From assembly GCA_036571765.1 (NCBI GenBank), contig BROE01000017.1:4024938-4088937 (forward strand): DNA of 64,000 nucleotides, given 5' to 3'. Source of the DNA: Plecoglossus altivelis (lineage: Eukaryota > Chordata > Actinopteri > Osmeriformes > Plecoglossidae). A program made the position numbers and the translations under genes. The number at the start of each line of letters is the position of its first letter. The stretch's first letter is position 1. The notes below the pieces were generated by a model that was not told the origin of the DNA, ran no database searches, and saw nothing but the letters and a program-made list of their open reading frames with translations. Shown here piece after piece: positions 57,280 to 64,000 of this stretch.

Positions 57280-58293
57280 TGCACTTTATACTGCCTATTA
57301 AAGTGACAGCAAATCTAGCAGTGGGTGAAACCCTGTAGACGCGCCATGGTTTCAAACACAGGAGTTGTGTTCATGGTAACGATACGCTTCCTGTATCCTG
57401 CAATACTGGTTCTGTCTGTATTTCTGCTAATGAGCCAGCAGAGGGCGCCAACACACACAAAAAAACGAATTCGAGTGCGTTCTGCGTATTCTAAGGGCTG
57501 CGGTGCTTTGAAATACTGTAGAATATATTTGTAATGCAGCATGCAATATGAATACATACAAAATATTAAGGGTGCGCCTTTTGTTATGTTAATGGTAACT
57601 CCGTGTTTCATATTAAATCCGATCAATTGATTTGGTAGTAGTAATGTAACTGTCCACCAGATGTTGCTGGTATTCTAATTATCAGCAGTACTAGTAACCC
57701 GTGAGCGTGTTTTGGCGGTTTATGGCTGAAAATAACGGGATGATGGATATACAGCCTTATGCAAGGTTACAATGTCTCTGCCTTTCCTCAAGTTAAACTA
57801 GTAAGTTTATTAAGCAAGTGCAATATATCTAAATGATTGTTACCCATTTGGTTTAGCTTGTTAGATCATTTGAATAAATGAACCAACATTCAAGCATCAA
57901 TGGGCATACAAGCATGGAATTCTAATCACACGTGCAGAATTTGCATTTCAATTTGTACAATGAGTCACTCTCTATTACTCAAATGCACTCAAGGACCGCT
58001 TCTAGTGTTTTGTTTTGCCCTAAAGAAATTTCGTTTGATGATTAAATGGGTTTATACGAGGAAATACACAGTATTTTGACATAACTCCAGGCCAATCATA
58101 CATTTCTATGAGTTTGATCAATGCTGGCGCTCAGCCCATAGTTTAAAAAGGCTCAGAAATGTGTATTTGAGGTTATGTATAGTAGACGTCCATAGGTAGG
58201 AAGCGCATGATAGTGATACCGGAGAGAAACCTAAAGACCACAGTGAGCGAGCTAAATCAGCTTCATTTTACTTATTTTCTGCCTGTTTTTCAG
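57280..58293. promoter_or_regulatory. divergent upstream region of cchcr1 and nlgn3
   Basis: Sequence between the cchcr1 ATG (minus) and the proposed nlgn3 leader. It is AT-rich, with no clear TATA box or CpG island; the cchcr1 5' UTR and promoter must begin here. No exon or repeat was recognised. Confidence 0.4.
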
Positions 58294-58556
58294 ATCACGC
58301 GTATTCCACGGTTGCCTAGAAACGCGCTCGGCAGTGGGCGCTCCTGACCTTGCCGTCGTGAACGCGCAGTGCGTGCACAGACCGCGCGAGCTAAGATATT
58401 AATTTTAATCAAGGAGGAAAACATGAATATGTGAAAAAAATAGTGTTTCTGTTGGATTAAGGAAGAAACGGCAATGTGGACATCATTGCCCTGAAAAGTA
58501 CACGATATGCAGAAGAGTGATGCCGGCTATAGTCTAGTAGCCCATCTGTAAAGCAG
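58294..58556 (+). other. nlgn3: possible noncoding 5' exon of nlgn3
   Basis: A strong donor, AAGCAG|GTGAGT, ends at 58556. Upstream is a small CpG-rich patch (58297-58391) and an acceptor-like CTGTTTTTCAG just before 58294. It could be a first or second leader exon spliced to the acceptor at 61794. This rests on splice-site quality and position only. Confidence 0.3.
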
Positions 58557-60398
58557 GTGAGTCGAAATTTCCTTTTCCACGAGATGAAGGTTCTGCCAGA
58601 TTTATCAACAACTTGCCTTTTTACGTATGCTTCTCGTTCCTCGCGGTTTATTCGTGCTAATAAATGTTGTATGAATGTGGTAGCCAAATGTAGACTATCA
58701 TTATATTTCGCTGTTGGATTTTTTTGGGGGAATGAATTGCTCCAACGTTGTTCTGTTTTATCGCACTGATTGCATTTATTTGGAGAGGTTGGGTTGTGGC
58801 TGTGTCTTTTGTGTGAACGTCTGGATTTCTGTCAAATTTTCACTCTGAGATTTGAACGCATCGTTGCCTATATCGCCGGCTATTCAATGGTACCAGCTCA
58901 CCTTCAAAGAGAGGTGCTCTGTGACATTATTCTCTTATCGCCTTTGAAGTAGCCTTCATGCACTAGACTATATACATGCTATTAAAGAAGTTGCAGACTA
59001 TCAAATCAAGATATACTGGTGGATTCACGCCAATTAATTTGAATGGCGCCGATTTTATTGTACCACCTTGTATGTCTGAAGTGCGAGCTGTAATTTACGC
59101 ACTGCAATCCCTTATCGTTTATCCAGGGCCGATCTCTACAATGGTCACGGGCTACCTTGAGCAAGACGTCAGACATTCGGATTCGGCATCCATCCCAATG
59201 AAGGAAACATATTTTATCTGTCTGTCACGGAATTGGATTGATTCTTCCCATTGAGGTTATGATCGCTTACTGACACGCGCAGATCATCAGACATTGCCTA
59301 ATTGTAGGCCTGTCGCCTAAATAACGACCTCATATAATCAAGGTTGGTACCCGCAGATATGCTTGATAGTAATATTTAAATAAATAAATATTGTCATTTT
59401 CATGACGAGCTTTTTGCCATTGTAGGCTAACCTACTATGAAGTTATAGCTCATAAAATAGTTTTCTTATTACACACCTGTTGTGAGGTTAACTTTGGACA
59501 TTTTTACAGTCTTCATTTTGTTTACGTCCATCATTTACGCTTCTTCAAAATGTAAGCTTGTACGTCCATGATATTACTGGTGGTTGCTAGGATGCACTTC
59601 CAAATAGTCATATCTTAAAAATCAAACAGCCTAGTTTTTTAGAGTGCTGAAAAATCTCAGGACGATGCTTTATTCTGTTGCTGTGGGTTATAGAATGCCT
59701 TTGTCGTATCGTTTTTCCAGTGGTATGCTTTTTTTTCCAATAGAGATGGGAAGCCAGGAGTAGGCTAATGTGTTTGTATTTCTAATTAACGCACACCGCA
59801 TCTAGGCCTACGCGTCAGATGTTGCCACAGCATTGCACCTCCGTAAGAGACGCTATTCGTATTCATGTCTCGTCGTCAAGTCTCCTCCGTCTCCCCTGCT
59901 GGTCTAAACACAATCCTGTGTGTTCAGGGAACACACCTCGCCCGCTTGCCTGGACTTCAGAAAGAAAGAAAAAAAAAAAATGACGTGAAGAATGTTCAAC
60001 CCACTTAAAGTCTGAATTCTACATTCTGTTATGTTACAACGAGACTTGATGTGTATTTTGTCGCATGGCTCTTTTTTATTTTCCGGATTAAGCATCCACA
60101 CTCGTTGTTTTACACAATGTGCCAGTCTCAGGGTTCTTTTAATTAAACGTAGCTTCCACTCTTGATTCGCCAGATACCAGGGATCATGACATGATCCAGG
60201 ACTTTGAAGACTTGGGAATGTGTTACTTGAGATGATCAATATATCGCAGGCCCTCACCGCTAGTTTGAGAGGGAGAGAGGAGCTCTTGGCTGTGTCTGTA
60301 CGCAGGTCTATGCACATCAATAACCGCTCAGGAAATTGATTTAGGGGAACAAGCTTGTTCCTGCCTTGTTCTCGAGTCATACATATTGACAAACAAGT
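58557..60398 (+). other. presumed nlgn3 leader intron
   Basis: AT-rich noncoding sequence; no repeat or exon was recognised. Short open frames here lack support. Confidence 0.5.
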
Positions 60399-60852
60399 AT
60401 TGAGCCTGATGACCTAGGAGGCTTATTATGAGCATGAGTTTGTCTTAGCCTGGGCATCAACGCCTTGCTTCTGTTACAGTTGGACTTCATTTCATTTGTA
60501 TAACCCTATTAGCCCTGCATCATGTTCAGCCCTGGGACCATGAGGTTGTCGAGTTCTTAAAAGACTTCAATACAAAACATTTATTTTTGTAGTCTCCCCC
60601 CCCCCCCACCCCCCCCCCCCGTCATTGGTTTTGAGCATGTACGCTCTTCGGCTCGTATAGGAGTCCTCAATCTAACGGCGTCCTAATCCTCCGTGTTGAA
60701 AGCGATCCGCGGGCCACACTTCCAGGCCCGGCAGTAAGCCCCAGATGCATCCCACCGTACGCTACACAGCATTCCGCCTACATCATTGCAGATGGGTTTT
60801 CGGATTCCTTCCGATCCCCTCCCGATCCTGCCCACACTCCAATCAGAAGGAG
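60399..60852. repeat. 454-bp tandem duplication, copy 1
   Basis: Repeated directly in 60853-61307. The outer parts are base-for-base identical apart from one T-run length. Differences cluster within about 80 bp around a poly-C tract (60596-60620). Confidence 0.95.
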
Positions 60853-61307
60853 ATTGAGCCTGATGACCTAGGAGGCTTATTATGAGCATGAGTTTGTCTT
60901 AGCCTGGGCATCAACGCCTTGCTTCTGTTACAGTTGGACTTCATTTCATTTGTATAACCCTATTAGCCCTGCATCATGTTCAGCCCTGGGACCATGAGGT
61001 TGTCGAGTTCTTAAAAGACTTCAATACAAAACATTTATTTTGTAGTCCTCCCACCCCCCCACCCCCCCCCCCCCCCGTCATTTCGTTTTAGCATGTATAC
61101 CTCCGGCTTCGTGGGGAGTCCTCAATCTAACGGCGTCCTAATCCTCCGTGTTGAAAGCGATCCGCGGGCCACACTTCCAGGCCCGGCAGTAAGCCCCAGA
61201 TGCATCCCACCGTACGCTACACAGCATTCCGCCTACATCATTGCAGATGGGTTTTCGGATTCCTTCCGATCCCCTCCCGATCCTGCCCACACTCCAATCA
61301 GAAGGAG
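60853..61307. repeat. 454-bp tandem duplication, copy 2
   Basis: Second direct copy, beginning ATTGAGCCTGATGACC and ending CAATCAGAAGGAG. Its poly-C tract lies near 61051-61077. Confidence 0.95.
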
Positions 61308-61793
61308 GTGGTGTCATTTGAAACGACTGCGAAAGGAAGATCGCTCGTGGCGTAATGCTTTTTTTTTTTTCTTCTTCCTCCTCCTAGTCAATTGGAGGAA
61401 TGATTCATTATTCCATAATAAAGACTATTCGAGACGATTGACTTTGATAGGGACATCCAGCAGGCCAACTGTGTTGCTAAACCACAGACAGAAGCACTAT
61501 TGTTATGCTTTTGTTTAAACAATCCCAGGAGTTAGCTATTTTGAATGCTTGAGTGGGTTGGACTGGGAGGAAATCTTCCGTGTAAGCATGAGCAGGATAA
61601 GCTACTCAACTCTGCTGTGTATATTTAGAAGACCCAGTTTTCAAGTAACCGGGCAACATACTAGTCTAGTTGTAAATGTCAATAGGACCGCTGCATACTC
61701 AGGTAGAATGGCAACCTATCCTTTTGAGAACCGATTTTTTTTTGTTGTCGTCGTTGCCCGTGTTCTAACATCGTGTCCCTCTCTTGTTCCCAG
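61308..61793 (+). other. end of presumed nlgn3 leader intron
   Basis: Noncoding. It ends in the pyrimidine tract CCCTCTCTTGTTCCCAG, a strong acceptor for the first coding exon. Confidence 0.6.
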
Positions 61794-62001
61794 GTCTGAT
61801 GAGAATACCACAATGAAACTCTGAGCAGGAAACGATTTGAAAACCTTCCTGGCTTTGGTTTATTTGTTTCTGTCAACCCACGGAGCCCAGTTCCAACAAG
61901 AACCGACAATGTCTGGTTGACAGGAAGAGCTAGGTCAGAGGGGTTGACGGGACACTAGAGTGCTTCGGTGCTGAGCAGAGGGTGCACTCCTAGCCCACAC
62001 C
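61794..62001 (+). promoter_or_regulatory. nlgn3: nlgn3 5' UTR segment with three tiny uORFs
   Basis: Follows the acceptor CTTGTTCCCAG and leads without interruption to the nlgn3 ATG. Three upstream ATGs each meet a stop within five codons: 61799-61816, 61813-61824 (ATGA overlap with the first) and 61909-61920. The true ATG at 62002 has CACACC before it, a fair initiation context. Confidence 0.6.
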
Positions 62002-62482
62002 ATGTGGTGGGCCGCGTTCAGACACCATCTGTTGCCTGCACACCAATCACGTTGGCGAGGGGCCGCCTCCGTCGCCCGCGCCGGTCTTCTGTGGTGGATA
62101 TTATGCTCCTACTGGCCTCTCGCGCAGGCAACCAGCCAAAATTTCTACCCTACTGTGAACACTCAATTCGGCAAGCTGAGGGGCCGGAGAGTCGCGGTGC
62201 CCGGCGAAGTCCTGGGGCCTGTGGACCAGTACCTGGGGGTGCCGTACGCCGCGCCCCCCTTGGGGGAGAAGCGCTTCATGCCCCCTGACCAGCCGTCTTC
62301 CTGGTCGGGGATCAAGAACGCCACTCAGTTCATGCCCGTGTGCCCGCAGAATATCCGCAACACCGTCCCCGAGATCATGATGCCCATATGGTTCACCTAC
62401 AACCTGGACTTTGTGGCGACGTACATTCAGGATCAGAGCGAAGACTGCTTGTATTTAAACATCTATGTACCGACATTGGAGG
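62002..62482 (+). CDS. nlgn3: nlgn3 first coding exon
   Basis: 481 bp from ATG through YLNIYVPTLE plus one base, with strong donor GTGAGT. Ending just after VPT, in phase 1, is the usual place for neuroligin splice site A. VPTLE differs from the VPTED of other neuroligins. Confidence 0.93.
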
Positions 62483-63958
62483 GTGAGTCGGGCGGTCGGT
62501 TAACGGACAAAATGACCGTTATCCGAGTCTTTTCTCACGACCGTTGTGTCAGCCTTGCAGTCATTTTGCTCCCATCCCTAATCCGAGCATGTGCAGTTGT
62601 CATTGTCCACGTCATTCGTGCCTTCACCAGTTGGGTTTGTCATGCAAAGCACATCATCGTGTCTTCACCTGGGTTCCTGTCTTATTCTCTGTAAGAAGGG
62701 AGAGAAAAAAAACATGCGATACACCTACGAATTCAAAAGCCAGAGAGCCAGCATTGCCTCCAGCATGGTTTCCATTCAATATCCCTACCACTGTGAATGA
62801 GTCAATAGGGTTGGCGTAGTCAATCACAGAGACATTTATTAGTTACATTATGTGAAATATTTATTCATCTGCACATTCAATTCACAATTCGAGCCCCAAA
62901 CGTCTGTAAATCAGCCGAAAAGTTGAAATGCTGTAATTCTGTAATTATTATTTGCTGGACAAAATACAGAAATGCTGTATTTCCTGTGAAACCCTTGTGA
63001 TTTATTTAACACGTTCTCTTCGTTCGGTGTTAAACACAATGGCTCACGTGCGCAGTGTGGACGTAAGGAATTAACTCTCCAGCATTGTTTTTCCCATAAT
63101 GGTTATGATTTGAAAGCCATGAATATTTCGACCCTCTCACCATTGACCGTTGTGTGGCGGCGCAAATCCAACAAGGTTTCGAGCAGTCGAGCGCTTTGCA
63201 TGCATCTGCCGATCTTCTACAGCTCATTGTTATTTCGTAGTCTTTCATTCATTTTTCAGTCCAAAGAATATCCATGGAATGTGCCAGAAAACCCAACAAG
63301 AAAGTGTGTAGAGGAGAAGGTATGTACAGTGAGCTAACCAGGAGAGGCCCTGAGGAGAGCAGCGAGTGACTTCAATCCACTTCAAACCAAGAACGCTGCA
63401 ACTCTATCTTTGAGACCAATGAAATCTGCAAAGATGCGTGTGTGTGTGTGCGTGTGTGTGCGTGTGTGTGTGTGTGTGTGCGTGTGTGTGTGTGTGCGTG
63501 TGTGCGTGTGTGTGTGGATGTATGTTTAAGATCTTTTGGAAATCTACTTGGGAGTATTTTTATGAACACAACACCCCCCGCCCCCCTTTAATGTTTTTTT
63601 TTTTCAGGAACCCATTTATTTGTACACAGTTCCTGGTTTTTATCGAAGGGTCATACACAAAGGAACATTATATAATCAACGAAATATTGTGTACATACAG
63701 TAACACCCTTTTTTTAGTCTGGAGAGGAATGTAAAGGAAAATACTGTCCTCAGTTGGTGGTCTTTTAGTCTAATGTCTTCCTCCTCTTTTTTTAACTGAC
63801 CATCGGAGGCGAGTTAGATATTTCAAACTTCTTTCCTTGGTCAGTCATGCTTTTTTGAAATCTCCTTTGTTTTTTTATCTCCTTCATGTGAACCCTAGGA
63901 AGCCAAACCAAGAGTCATGGAGCGGATTTCTCTCAACATGACACTGATAAGGCTGAAG
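62002..63958 (+). CDS. nlgn3: nlgn3, neuroligin-3 (5' part: first coding exon and splice-site-A exons)
   Basis: Postsynaptic adhesion protein with an inactive cholinesterase-like ectodomain that binds presynaptic neurexins. Coding exons seen: 62002-62482, 63260-63319 (A1) and 63899-63958 (A2). The product has a long signal region (hydrophobic GLLWWILCSYWPLAQA after about 30 residues). It is followed by the start of the esterase-like domain: TVNTQFGKLRG, LGPVDQYLGVPYAAPPLGEK, PSSWSGIKNATQF, CPQNIRNTVPEIMMPIWFT, QDQSEDCLYLNIYVPT. TVNTxFGKLRG and LGPVDQYLGVPYAAPP match NLGN3; NLGN1 and 2 have LGPVxQFLGVPYA and NLGN4 has LGPVEQYLGVPYASPP. The NAT sequon and the paired cysteines of the first loop are present. 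The remaining exons (catalytic-like core, stalk, transmembrane helix, PDZ ligand) lie off the window. Teleosts keep nlgn3a and nlgn3b; which one this is cannot be told. Confidence 0.92.
62483..63259 (+). other. nlgn3 intron before A1 exon
   Basis: A 777-bp intron. No repeats or exons were recognised. Confidence 0.8.
63260..63319 (+). CDS. nlgn3: nlgn3 alternative exon A1 (splice site A)
   Basis: 60 bp between the acceptor CATTTTTCAG and the donor GTATGT, phase 1 to 1. Read in phase it gives VQRISMECARKPNKKVC and then RGE, against VKRISKECARKPNKKIC in mammalian NLGN3/NLGN1 A1 inserts. The two cysteines of the insert are kept. It is too short for simple ORF detection, and in the plain forward frame it reads differently. 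Confidence 0.93.
63320..63898 (+). other. nlgn3 intron between A1 and A2 exons, with (TG)n
   Basis: A 579-bp intron holding a (TGCG/TG)n array at 63435-63518. On the transcript this UG-rich run lies about 115 nt after the A1 donor. Confidence 0.8.
63435..63518. repeat. (TG)n/(TGCG)n microsatellite
   Basis: TG repeats with regular CG steps, between the nlgn3 A1 and A2 exons. Confidence 0.9.
63899..63958 (+). CDS. nlgn3: nlgn3 alternative exon A2 (splice site A)
   Basis: 60 bp between AACCCTAG and GTATTT, phase 1 to 1. In phase it gives GSQTKSHGADFSQHDTDKAE, with the spacing and acidic tail of the human NLGN3 A2 insert (GSGAKKQGEDLADNDGDE). Sequence identity is modest, so the call rests on length, phase, position and pattern. 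Confidence 0.75.
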
Positions 63959-64000
63959 GTATTTTTGGTGCTGAAAGTTTAATGCATGAATTCTTCTTTT

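Overview
The window is vertebrate nuclear DNA, almost certainly from a teleost fish. It has short coding exons separated by GT-AG introns, dense microsatellites and minisatellites, long poly-G/poly-C runs and one 7-base assembly gap (21549-21555). Three protein-coding genes can be built exon by exon. No bacterial-type operon, CRISPR array, or recognisable rRNA or tRNA gene was seen. Most long open frames here are read-throughs of tandem repeats and are not listed as genes.

Layout. (1) Positions 1-39071, minus strand: the 5' part of gria3, an AMPA-type glutamate receptor subunit. Exons 1-9 cover the signal peptide, the amino-terminal domain and the first residues of the ligand-binding domain. 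The ligand-binding and membrane exons lie beyond the low-coordinate edge. Introns 2, 3 and 4 are 8-14 kb each and carry most of the repeats. (2) 39072-49937: intergenic, with a 36-bp minisatellite, an (AC)n array and a GGCA tetranucleotide array. (3) 49938-57279, minus strand: a complete cchcr1 (coiled-coil alpha-helical rod protein 1). Nineteen coding exons join in phase to give 862 codons plus a stop. (4) 57280-61793: divergent upstream region shared by cchcr1 and nlgn3, containing a near-identical 454-bp tandem duplication. (5) 61794-64000, plus strand: the 5' end of nlgn3 (neuroligin-3). It has the first coding exon and both alternative 60-bp splice-site-A exons (A1 and A2), all in matching phase; the rest of the gene lies beyond the high-coordinate edge.

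Gria3 and Nlgn3 both act in the postsynaptic membrane: one is a glutamate-gated channel subunit, the other a neurexin-binding adhesion protein. They are X-linked but distant from each other in human, whereas here their start codons are 23 kb apart. Cchcr1, between them, is a centrosome and P-body coiled-coil protein with no known link to the other two, and it sits in the MHC region (6p21) in human.

The most unusual structure is a 45-bp minisatellite (50054-50414) that has multiplied the 3' splice acceptor of the last cchcr1 exon. Seven further acceptor-like sites lie at exact 45-nt steps, and using any of them would keep the reading frame and add 15-residue repeats. Whether the gene copies are the teleost a or b paralogues, and the species, cannot be decided from the sequence alone.
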